From Muscardinus avellanarius (Eukaryota; Chordata; Mammalia; Rodentia; Gliridae), in the NCBI GenBank assembly GCA_963383645.1, contig OY726571.1:75623860-75687859 (forward strand): a stretch of 64,000 nucleotides of DNA. Reading direction: 5' to 3'. A model generated the notes under the pieces. That model made no database searches. It saw nothing but the letters and a program-made list of their open reading frames with translations, and was not told the DNA's origin. The position numbers were made by a program, and so were the translations under genes. Below, piece after piece: positions 55,976 to 64,000 of the stretch. The stretch's first letter is position 1, and every line of letters begins with the position of its first letter.

Positions 55976-56438
55976 CCCTTTGGCAACATCCCCCAGGCTG
56001 GAGAAATCAGGAGTCTGACGGCACAATTTGGGACTTAATTGTATACCTCTTTTATGGATCTGTTTCTAGCAGAGTGGTAGTTTTTTCTCCATAACTTAAT
56101 TTTAAACCCTTTGAACTTAAGAACCAGTTTTTTAAAAAATATTTATTCTTTACAATGCCTTCCCTATTACCCAAAAAGGGCATGTGGCAATTTAAGGGCC
56201 TGCAGAGGTGAATACTAAGCATAGAACAGAACCTCAGAATGCTTTTGGGCAGATGGATAAGAGACTGGCAAAGATGAATGGACGGAAAGAATGTGTGAGA
56301 AAGGTGAATTGATAAAAGGAAAATCGCTGACACCTGGTTCCTTGGAGGCTGGAGACACTGTGCCACAAGGAGTAGGGGGCAGGCTGTCAAGACAAGGGGA
56401 AGATGCAGGTCAGGGGCGAATGGCCCGGAGCCCGGAGG
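55976..56438. other. Single-copy intergenic DNA, no gene seen
   Basis: No recognised repeat; ends in a short GC-rich, purine-rich stretch before the pyrimidine tract. Confidence 0.4.
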
Positions 56439-57084
56439 CCCTCCCTCTCCTCCTCCTTCTCCTCCTCCTCCTCTTCCTCCTCCTCCTCCTCCTCCCCTTC
56501 CTCCTCCTTTTCCTCCTCCTTCTCCTCTTCCTCCTTCCCCTCCTCCTCCTCCTCCCCTTCTCCTCCTCCTCCTCCTCCCCTTCTCCTCCTCCTCCTCCTC
56601 CCCTTCTCCTCCTCCTCCTCCCCTTCCTCCTCTTCCTCCCCTTCCTCCTCTTCCTCCCCTTCTCCTCCTCCTCCCCTTCTCCTCCTCCTCCCCTTCTCCT
56701 CCTCCTCCTCCTCCCCTTCCTCCTCCTCTCCCTCCTCCTCCTCTTTCCCTTCCTCCTCCTCTTCCTCCTCCTTCTCCTCTTTCCCTTCCTCCTCCTCTTC
56801 CTCCTCCTTCTCCTCTTTCCCTTCCTCCTCCTCTCCCTCCTCCTTCTCCTCTTTCCCTTCCTCCTCCTCTTCTTCCTCCTCCCCTTCCTCCTCCTCTTCC
56901 TCTTCCTCCTCCTCCCCTTCCTCCTCCTCCTCCCCTTCCTCCTCCTCTTCCTCTTCCTTCTCCTCCTCCCCTTCCTCCTCCTCTTCCTCTTCTCCTCTTT
57001 CCCTTCCTCCTCCTCCTTCCCTACCTTCTCCTCCTCCTCCTCCTCCTCCTCCTCCTCCTCCTCCTCCTCCTCCCCTTCCTCCTC
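56439..57084 (+). repeat. 646-base homopyrimidine tract (TCC/TTCC)n
   Basis: Only C and T apart from one A at 57023; the first 584 bases have no purine at all. The units are mixed (CTC, TTCC, CCCCTT), with larger repeated blocks such as 'tttcccttcctcctcctct' at about 56744-56870. Long frames of 275 and 295 codons in it are an effect of the absence of TAA/TAG/TGA, not genes. Confidence 0.97.
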
Positions 57085-57499
57085 ATTTGCAGGGATCTTT
57101 ACACAAGATCGTTTACTTAATCATGGTCATCCTCCAATCTCAAAGGTGTCAGTTAGCAAAACTTCGTGCAAACTATAACCTATTTGGTTCTAGAACCCAG
57201 AACCCAGGCTTACTTTTTATGTCACCTTGAATTTCAATAGAGCATGCTGTCTCCCTTCTAGTTATGAGGAGTTCATGTTTATTCCTGTATTTAATACCTG
57301 GAGAGTTTTTAATACTTGGACATATTTTGCTAACATTAAATACAGTTTTATATGTCTAATCACACAAATAATACACAGAAAGAGAAAAAATAGTTGAAAA
57401 GTAGCAATAAGAAAAATAAAAGGTTATCCTACATCCTTTGTGTCATGATTTAAAAATATAACTCAGATGAAAAAGCAATCTCCCTTCAATGCAAAAAAA
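57085..57499. other. AT-rich intergenic DNA, no gene seen
   Basis: Begins with 'atttgcaggg', which together with the tract before it resembles an acceptor. No downstream exon recognised. Confidence 0.4.
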
Positions 57500-57690
57500 A
57501 TATTTTTTGGTGCTGGGTATTGAATCTAGAGGCATTCTACCTCTGAGTGACACTCGCAGCCCTAAGTTTTAAAATTCTTTATTTTGAAACAGGGTCTCAC
57601 TAAGTAGCTGAGGCTGTCCATGAACCACAATCCTCCTGTCTCAGCCTCCCAAATGCTGGGATTACAAGTGTGTGCCACCACGCCCGGCTT
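57500..57690 (-). mobile_element. B1-ID composite SINE
   Basis: Reversed copy from 'tattttttggtgctgggtat' to 'gtgccaccacgcccggctt'. Confidence 0.85.
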
Positions 57691-58060
57691 CATGTAAAAT
57701 ATTTTGATTAAGGAAATATGCCTAAGAACATTATAGTGAGAGGTAGATGCTTAAGAACATTATGCCCACTCAGCGATAGATGCTTAGACCTGAACTAAGA
57801 GAACAGTGACCTCGCGTTTCATCCCCGGGTCACTGTATTCATTTGAGGCCTTCTTGGGTGGGATCTGTAGTTTGTTTTATTTTCCTTCCTAATGAACAAT
57901 TGGACTAACGGATCAGGTTTAATCACCATGAGAGTCCCTTTCTGTTTGTACATCACTGCAGACCTAATTGTAGGCTGGCATCCCTGCTGCGGCCTAAGTG
58001 GTCATTAGCTTGCTGATAACCCACTGTTCTTGTCAACAAGGCCCCATTAACCATTGTTTT
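57691..58060. promoter_or_regulatory. Second enhancer-like single-copy block
   Basis: Repeat-free block with a 9-bp inverted repeat ACAGTGACC / GGTCACTGT (57803-57811, 57828-57836), SOX-like AACAATTGG near 57895 and CCATTGTTTT near 58051, TAATTG near 57966 and retained CpGs. Function is inference. Confidence 0.35.
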
Positions 58061-58239
58061 TTTTTTTTTTTTTCAGCAAAATGGTTGTAAGGTTTGAACT
58101 TGTGATTGAGGGGACACTGGGCTTCTGGTGCTAAGGGAGACTTGTGCAGTCAGTTACGCGGCCGCATCCGAGGATTTGGACTTGGGCAGGCGGTGCTATC
58201 CAGGTCCACCCAGGGTGTCCGCTGCAGCAACAGGAGCCT

Positions 58240-58410
58240 GATGTTCAGGAGGAGCTGACTTGAGAATTAGCGGACTCAGATCTGAGCTCCTCGACCCTGC
58301 CCTGCAGCTCTGCAGCTGTGTGACACTGGGCTCATCGTCTCTCTTTCTGTCCTTCAATTTCCTTACCTGAAAAACCGAGAAGGTTCTCTTGAATGATTGG
58401 TGATAGAACT
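58240..58410 (+). repeat. MIR fragment
   Basis: 'tgcagctctgcagctgtgtgacactgggctcatcgtctctc...tcaatttccttacctgaaaaa' follows the MIR core. Confidence 0.6.
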
Positions 58411-58491
58411 TATCACAAATAGAAATAATTTTTGCATGCTGCTGGTGCGATTTTATTTTTTTGAATCAGTGACTTTATTTTCTTAGGTTAA

Positions 58492-58505
58492 ACACTAGAG
58501 GGCAG
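58492..58505 (+). promoter_or_regulatory. CTCF-like motif
   Basis: ACACTAGAGGGCAG matches the CTCF core CCASYAGRKGGCAS at all but the first base. It faces away from the motif at 40129-40143 (divergent pair). Confidence 0.4.
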
Positions 58506-58744
58506 TGGTACATTAATATTCCTTAAGGACCAATGCGCTTGGTACTGCATTCAGCTGAAAGCCATAGACATTTAGATTAGGAAGTGACCTTATATATTCC
58601 TCACCCCAAATATTAGAAACTGTTCTAAAGTATCCCCAATATATATAGTCACCCTGTCCTTTTGGAACACCTTGCTAGTTTAGAAGGTAGTTTTTTCCTT
58701 TTTTTTTTTTTTAATCTTGCTAGTTGTATTCACTAGCAAGTTCT

Positions 58745-59035
58745 TTCTTTTCTTTTTTTTTGAGCAACTTCTTTTTTATTTTTTAATTTTTATTATTTTT
58801 AATTTTTTATTGGTGCACTGTATTCATACATCATAGTGGGATACAAAAAGAAAAACTTTTGTAGACATACATGCACACATCGCCAGTCAACCCCCACCCG
58901 ATCCCCACCCCATTCCCTCCCCATCCATCCTTCCCATGCTTGGCTTAGTGGTTGACATCTAGTATTATAGCAATTTATCCAAAATTAAAAATGATAATCT
59001 CACATAAAAAAAAATCTCACATCAAAAAAAAAATC
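58745..59035 (-). mobile_element. L1 3' end, antisense, 5'-truncated
   Basis: Reverse complement of the 3' UTR of the L1 at 13850-14100: 'ttattggtgcactgtattca', 'acttttgtagacatacatgc', 'cacccgatccccaccccatt', 'gtggttgacatctagtatta'. Ends in duplicated 'atctcacataaaaaaaa' units. Confidence 0.8.
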
Positions 59036-59124
59036 TGTTAAACTGTAACTTTGGCCCAGTGGTCCTGCGGCTCCACAGAAAACTGTATTGCCTCTTCCTC
59101 ATAATGGCATTTCAAATATTTTAT

Positions 59125-59390
59125 AGAATTAGATTACTTAATAATCGTACTTACCATTTGTTGGTAATTGGTGATGGTCAACTATGCGTCAGGCACTACA
59201 CCAGGATTCTTGTTTGTATTACTTTATTTAACCTCACAATAAGCTCTAAGGGAGAGTTCATCTTCAGTTATCTGTATTTTACTGAGGCTCAGACCAAAAT
59301 TACATAACTGATATGTAGTGGAGGTGAGATTTGAACCTGGGTCTGATTGATTAAAACTACCTGTTATTGTCTACAACACAGCACCTCTTC
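59125..59390 (+). repeat. MIR element
   Basis: 'caggcactacaccaggattc', 'ttatttaacctcacaataag', 'ttttactgaggctcagacca', 'gaggtgagatttgaacctgg' is a clear MIR in + orientation. Confidence 0.75.
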
Positions 59391-59465
59391 TCATATCGTG
59401 AAAACTTAAAGCCCAGGAAGGGTAAACGACCTATTTATGATCACACCACTCAGTGGAAAAAGAGA

Positions 59466-59690
59466 TGAGTCAAGTGTGGTGGTGCAGGCCTGCAATTGCA
59501 ATATTTGGGAGGCTGAGGCAAGAGGGTTACAGGTTCAAGGCTAGCCTCAGCAACTTAGTGAGACTCTGTTTCAAAACAAAAAATCAAAAGGGCTAAAGGT
59601 GTAGCATGGAGGTAGAATACCCCTGGTTTCAATCCCTAGTACCAAAAACCAGAAAAAAAAAAGAAGGAAAAGAAAAAGAGAGACACCAGA
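59466..59690 (+). mobile_element. B1-ID composite SINE
   Basis: + copy from 'gagtcaagtgtggtggtgca' to 'caatccctagtaccaaaaac' with a purine-rich tail. Confidence 0.82.
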
Positions 59691-60297
59691 TTCTCAGTGT
59701 CCAGTGGACATGTTCGAGTTTGTTTGTGGAACAGCACAGCCGCTGACTGTCCCAGTCGTCTTTTCTGCATGTCAACTGTTTCCATTTCTCTCCATTGCTG
59801 TTCCGATGGTTTCCTTGCCATCCTGTCATGTTCTCTGAGCATGCTCTTAATTTCGCAGTGTTCCTTCTAAATTGTAAAACTCAGAATTCAAAACAGCGCT
59901 GCGTCCGAACAGGACAGAAGTCATCGCGGCTGTGCTTCCTGTCATTTGGACTTAATTTCCCGCTACCAGTGTCTAAGGTTGCATTAATATTTTAATACAG
60001 CGTTGGCTCACTTCCACCCTAAGGTCAGCGATACTCCGTGTTCCTTCTAATTGCGTTTTAATTTCTATGAACTGTTAGGAACAAGACAAAGTGATCCCGT
60101 TGTATTCTGACCGATTTAGAGAACAGATCCTCTCAATCTGGAGAAGATGCCTTCAGAACGGAGAGTAACCTAGAGCGGACTCCAGAGAGATCCAAGGGGT
60201 GTGAATGTGCCGAGACTGTGGAGCTTCCACGGTGATGAGGGGATTTGTGGTGTCAGTGTCCCGTGTCCTGTGTGGTGGATATTTGTTGCTGTTTTCT
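59691..60297. other. Single-copy DNA with CpGs; source of a local duplication
   Basis: Repeat-free. The segment 59974-60117 has a second copy at 61038-61181. Confidence 0.5.
59974..60117 (+). repeat. Local duplication, copy A
   Basis: 144 bases from 'taaggttgcattaatatttt' to 'ttgtattctgaccgattt', about 85% identical and near gap-free with 61038-61181. This copy keeps the CpGs. Confidence 0.85.
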
Positions 60298-60309
60298 TCC
60301 ACCTGTTTT

Positions 60310-60315
60310 TTAAAT

Positions 60316-60358
<43 letters not shown>

Positions 60359-60546
60359 TTGGTTGTACTGGGGTTCCTGGAAGCCCTTCTACCTCCAGGC
60401 TACACTCCCAGACCTATTTTTTATACTTTTTTATTTGGAAACAGGGTCTCCTAAGCCAGTACACGCGGCTGGCTTTGAACCTGCGTGATCCTCCTGTCTC
60501 TGCCTCCCAAGTGCGGGGATTACAAGCGTGCGTCACCACGCCCGGC
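60310..60546 (-). mobile_element. Young B1-ID SINE with (TTTA)n tail and TSD
   Basis: The tail is 11 TTTA units (60314-60360) in place of a T-run. TSD TCCACCTGTTTT at 60298-60309 and 60547-60558. Confidence 0.92.
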
Positions 60547-60558
60547 CTCCACCTGTTT

Positions 60559-60874
60559 TATTTTTTCACAGCATGACATTGCCATTTCTTTAAGGAAAGC
60601 CACAGGTTGCCCTAGAGGGGCCGTTCATCCAGGGGCTGACCATTCTTTAGCCAAGAGTTGGTCACTGAAGCAATTCTCTCTGACAAGACTATGGATCTGA
60701 ATTCCAGGGGCGCAGCGGGGAGACAGTGGAGGCTGGGTCATCCTGATGCAGTGATGGACTTCTGCAATCAGTCCATTGGAAGCTGATGTCTGGATCTTGT
60801 GGCCTGACTCTTCAACATTTCCCTTGATTTGTGAGCCACTTACTATGTCCCTCCAATAATAGACGCGTATATGT
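60559..60874. other. Single-copy intergenic DNA, no gene seen
   Basis: No repeat recognised. Confidence 0.4.
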
Positions 60875-61037
60875 ATATATGGCTGACCCTTGGTATCTGT
60901 AGGGAATCAGGTCCTGAACCTCTGTGGTATCTCTGGGGTACCCAAATCCTCAGGACTTTGTAGGAAATGAGGCAACATTAATATATAAGGTATACTTGTC
61001 CTTTCATACATATTCTAAGGTTGTATTAATATTTTAT

Positions 61038-61181
61038 TAAGGTTGTATTAATATTTTAATACAATGTTGGCCTCACTTCAACCATAAGGTCATTGATACT
61101 CCTTGTTTCTTCTAATTGTGTTTTAATTTCTATGAACTGTAAGAATAAGACAAAGTGATCCAATTGTATTCCTAATGATTT
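61038..61181 (+). repeat. Local duplication, copy B, inside the Tigger-like element
   Basis: Copy of 59974-60117 with most CpGs changed to TpG or CpA. Its first 23 bases are repeated once more just before it (61015-61037). Confidence 0.85.
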
Positions 61182-61247
61182 CCCATAATCATCTCTAGAT
61201 TACTTATAATACCTGGTACACTGCAAATGCTATGTTAATAGGGGTTG

Positions 61248-61254
<7 letters not shown>

Positions 61255-61316
<62 letters not shown>

Positions 61317-61517
61317 TTTGCAGGCCTGGGGATAGAACCCAGGGGCATTTGACCTTCAAGCTACACCCCCAGTCCTATTTTTTATTCTTTACTTTGAAAC
61401 AGGGTCTCCCTAAGTTGCCGAGGGCCTCACTAAGTGCTGAGGCTGTCCTCGAAACACGATCCTCCTGTCTCAGCCTCCCAAATGCTGGTATTACAAGTGT
61501 GCACCACCATGCCCGGT
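61255..61517 (-). mobile_element. B1-ID SINE with (TA)n-T tail and TSD
   Basis: Reversed copy ending 'gcaccaccatgcccggt', with (TA)n (about 61250-61299) and a T-run at the tail. TSD GGGGTTGTA(A/C)TATA at 61241-61254 and 61518-61531. Confidence 0.9.
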
Positions 61518-61670
61518 GGGGTTGTACTATATTGATTGGGGAATAATGATAAGGAAAAAAGTCTATACATGTTCAGTACAGACAAAAACTTTTTTCTGAG
61601 TATGTTTGATCCATGGTTGGCTAAATTCATGGATGCAGATCCCACAGAAGCAGAGGGCCAATTATTAAAA

Positions 61671-61905
61671 TTGGAACTGATTTTAAATAAAATTAGAACT
61701 GATTAAAATCAGAATTGATTTCTGATAACTGCAATCAAAACAATCCTCAATCATACACAGATCACTGGATCACATTTACTGTTTTGGAAATAGCTGTATC
61801 AGAAAGTTCTTCTGCTTCATAGCATTAACAGAATGGCTAATATATTCAACAGAGTTTGTCAGTCTAATAGCATATTTATGGTATAAGCTATTTTTGACAT
61901 ATTTT
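61671..61905. other. AT-rich single-copy DNA
   Basis: Begins with a three-fold 'aaaatt(a/g)gaactgat' type local repeat (61666-61720). Nothing else seen. Confidence 0.4.
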
Positions 61906-61920
61906 GGGATTAAAGTTTTT

Positions 61921-62099
61921 TATTTGGTGGTACTGGGGATAGAATCCTTCTACCTCCAGGCTACACTCCTAGACCTATTTTATATTTTATTTGGAAACAG
62001 GGTCTCTTAAGCCAGCGAGGTTGGCTTCAAACCTGCGCGATCCTCCTGTCTCTGCCTCCCAAGCGTGGGGATTACAAGCATGCGCCACCACGCCTGGCT
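61921..62099 (-). mobile_element. B1-ID SINE with 15-bp TSD
   Basis: Reversed copy flanked by GGGATTAAAGTTTTT at 61906-61920 and 62100-62114, perfect. Confidence 0.93.
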
Positions 62100-62114
62100 G
62101 GGATTAAAGTTTTT

Positions 62115-62466
62115 AAAATAAGTTTACCACATCTAATGCAAGATATATATTCTGGAGTCTACTGATAAGTGAAATTTTATAAATTGATTTCACTAAGGCA
62201 ATTAATAGTTAATACAAATCAATGTCGGCCTCCAGTGTTGAATTTTTAAAAATCAAATCACTCATCTGGTTAAACCTAAAAACTTGGCAAACTTAGTTTT
62301 TTTTTCTCCAAAATGACAACATTTTTATGTTTCAATTAAATACCGATTCATTTTTAGGCCTACTAATTATATCTATTAATGGCAACATTATAGGTTAATT
62401 TGCACAGTGCTCTCCATACCACAAGCATAAACCAACACAGCAACGGGACCTTTTCGATTCTATCTC
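62115..62466. other. AT-rich single-copy DNA, no gene seen
   Basis: No repeat recognised. Confidence 0.4.
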
Positions 62467-62480
62467 GTCTACTGTTTCTT

Positions 62481-62678
62481 TTTTTTTTTTTTTTTGGTGG
62501 TACTGGGGGTGGAGCCCAGAGGTTTTCTACCTCCGGGCTATACTCCCAGATCCATTTTATATTTTATTTGGAAACAGGGTCTCACTAAGTAGCTGAGGCT
62601 GGCTTCGAACCTGCGCGATCCTCCTGTCTCAGCCTCCCAAGCGCAGGGATTACAAGCATGCGCCACCACGCCCGGCTT
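62481..62678 (-). mobile_element. Young B1-ID SINE with 14-bp TSD
   Basis: Reversed copy flanked by GTCTACTGTTTCTT at 62467-62480 and 62679-62692, perfect. Confidence 0.94.
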
Positions 62679-62692
62679 GTCTACTGTTTCTT

Positions 62693-63109
62693 CATCTATA
62701 CAGTATACATCTCTTTCATGTGAGAAAATTCCAGATTTATTTATGGTTTCATTCTTGACTTTCTGAGCTCCCAATTCACATACTCAGCTTCCTGCAAGAA
62801 ATACTCATCACATTGTCCCGAGGCAACTGCAGTGCGACATGGTATTGTCAAGCCAAAGTGTTTATTTCAGAGGACAGTGATGAGCACATTGTCTGCTACA
62901 TCATAGATCTCCTCTTCAGTACTCCAGGTTGGTGGAGTTCTCTTTCATTTTAGTGAAAGGAAGACATGTGCTTTTCCTAAGGTACTGGTTTGTTCTGCTT
63001 TCACTGACCCTGTGACTTTTGGGAGGTCATGATTACAAGAAAGCTTCAAGCTAAGACTGGGGTCCTCTCTGAGTTACCCTTGGTTCAATCTTATCTCTCT
63101 ACCCCTATT
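62693..63109. other. Single-copy DNA, no gene seen
   Basis: No repeat recognised. Confidence 0.4.
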
Positions 63110-63378
63110 TTTTTTTTTTTTTTTTGGTGGTACTGGGGTTCCTGGAAACCCTTCTCCAGGCTACACTCCCAGACCTATTTTATATTTTTTTGGAAACAGG
63201 GTCTCTTAAGCCAGCGCGGCTGGCTTCGAACCTGCGCGATCCTCCTGTCTCCGCCTCCCAAGCGCGGGGATTACAAGCCTGTGCCACCACGAACAATATA
63301 TATATTAGGTCTGGGAGTGTAGCCTGGTGGTAGAAGGGTTTCCAGGAACCCCAGTACCACCAAAAAAAAAAAAAAAAA
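63110..63378. mobile_element. Inverted SINE pair: full copy plus opposing ID-like end
   Basis: Reversed young SINE at 63110-63291 (its last bases lost at 'gtgccaccac') is followed, after a TA-rich link, by a + strand ID-like end at 63303-63378 ('taggtctgggagtgtagcct...cccagtaccaccaaaa'). The outer arms are near-perfect reverse complements over about 55 bases, as at 1428-1625. Confidence 0.85.
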
Positions 63379-63391
63379 TCAATCAATAAAT

Positions 63392-63450
63392 GAAGGGCTA
63401 GTGGTGTAGCTCAGAGGTTGAATGCTTCTGGGTTTCATCCTCAGTATGGG
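63392..63450 (+). mobile_element. Isolated ID-like half
   Basis: 'agggctagtggtgtagctca...gggtttcatcctcagtat' is a single ID-like end with no B1-like half. Confidence 0.65.
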
Positions 63451-63603
63451 GGGGATGACAACAAGGAAAAAAAATGAAAGATTATCATGCGGTTAATTTT
63501 CTTGTCTTTTGACCAGGTTTTCTTAACTTGAGAATAGATCAGACTTTCTTGGAAGACATTTGACATTTTTAAAACACAGATTTCGATCAGAGCAAGGACT
63601 TCT

Positions 63604-64000
63604 GGGAAGATGGCGACCGAGAAAAGCGGGGCTTAAGAGCCCCGCTAACAACCGATCTCCATTACCACAACATCAGCGCCTTTCATAGCCAGAAAACACC
63701 ATCACAAGAAACAAAAAAATCACCAGGCTCCAGAAAGAAAGCGGACTGAGAACAGAGCTCAGAGCCAAGGAGGAGATAACTGGCCTCACGCCCGAGGACG
63801 CGGCAGCAGCGCCATACTGCCGGCAGCAGTGGCAAATTCACCGGATGGCTACAGCAAGCCGAGGTGAGCCACTGCGGAACAGCCAGGCGGGATTTCTCGC
63901 TGCAGGTAAAATCAAAAGCTCCCAGTGGCTGAGCTCAGCACACGCTGCAGGGATTCAGAGTGGAAATCAAAACCAAGAAGAAATACGCCAGCCTCACGGC
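63604..64000 (+). mobile_element. 5' end of a second L1, runs off the window
   Basis: Starts GGGAAGATGGCGACCG, nearly identical to 11335 onwards: YY1-like site, hairpin (63625-63646), 'agccccgctaacaac' and GC-rich repeats ('cccgaggacgcggcagcagc'). It is close to the first copy through 64000, apart from small indels and a different segment around 63870-63910. A full 5' end means the element may be full-length. Confidence 0.9.
63625..63646 (+). promoter_or_regulatory. Perfect hairpin near the second L1 5' end
   Basis: AGCGGGGCT-TAAG-AGCCCCGCT, identical to 11357-11378. Confidence 0.8.

Larger units (their letters stand above)
60875..61670. mobile_element. Tigger/MER2-like DNA transposon, interrupted twice
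   Basis: Left end 'ggctgacccttggtatctgt', middle 'catctctagattacttataa' and 'gaataatgataaggaaaaaa', 'tctatacatgttcagtacag', right end 'gatgcagatcccacagaagc...agagggcca' follow the MER2-type order with inverted ends. A duplicated segment (61038-61181) replaces or splits its centre and a SINE (61255-61517) splits its right half. Confidence 0.7.

Noticed and set aside
56291..57230. Open frames of 275 and 295 codons rich in Ser, Pro, Leu
   Set aside because: They are a by-product of a pyrimidine-only tract, which cannot contain TAA, TAG or TGA in these frames; there is no gene structure or domain.
1..64000. CRISPR array, operon or prokaryotic mobile system
   Set aside because: The regular repeats are SINEs and microsatellites; base composition, splice site and retroposons show mammalian nuclear DNA.

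Overview
This is a window of placental mammal (rodent) nuclear DNA, not prokaryotic: it is repeat-rich, has a splice acceptor and polyadenylation signals, and holds at least 60 SINE copies. The SINEs are composite: a 7SL/B1-like half ('gccgggcgtggtggcgcacg...') fused to an ID-like, tRNA-derived half ('...ggttcaatccccagtacc'). From general knowledge, B1-ID dimers of this kind occur in the squirrel-related rodents (squirrels, mountain beaver, dormice). Species cannot be fixed from the sequence alone.

The only real protein-coding sequence I can support is one terminal exon, 4140-4280 on the + strand. It encodes 46 residues (a hydrophobic segment, a Cys-rich patch and a [10 protein letters not shown] end) that I recognise as the C-terminal membrane anchor of the RBR E3 ubiquitin ligase RNF144B. 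Bases 1-4139 would be its last intron. The single-copy stretch after the stop, with AATAAA at 4636 and again at 7869, would be its 3' UTR and downstream flank. Everything after about 8 kb looks intergenic. In human, RNF144B is followed by a large gene-poor interval before ID4, which fits.

Layout: 1-4.1 kb intron with SINEs and an old repeat; 4.1-8.4 kb exon and single-copy flank; 11.3-14.1 kb a 5'-complete but ORF2-less L1 with perfect 14-bp target-site duplications (TSDs); 14-24 kb dense and nested SINEs with microsatellites; 24.5-25.2 kb a 5'-inverted L1 with a possible 3' transduction; 25-53 kb a mixture of old L1, MIR, hAT-type and LTR remnants with SINEs; 53.7-54.05 kb a motif-dense single-copy block that looks like a developmental enhancer; 56.4-57.1 kb a 646-base homopyrimidine tract; 57.7-58.1 kb a second enhancer-like block; 59.97-61.67 kb a Tigger/MER2-like transposon carrying a duplicated neighbouring segment; 61.9-63.4 kb young SINEs; 63.6 kb to the end, the 5' end of another full-front L1.

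No operon-like or multi-gene system is present. The most interesting material is retroelement architecture (an ORF1-only L1 with an antisense ORF2 block, a hairpin at the very 5' end of both L1s, inverted SINE pairs, SINE tails turned into microsatellites), non-B DNA candidates, and probable long-range regulatory elements. Repeat family names are from memory and were not checked against a database.
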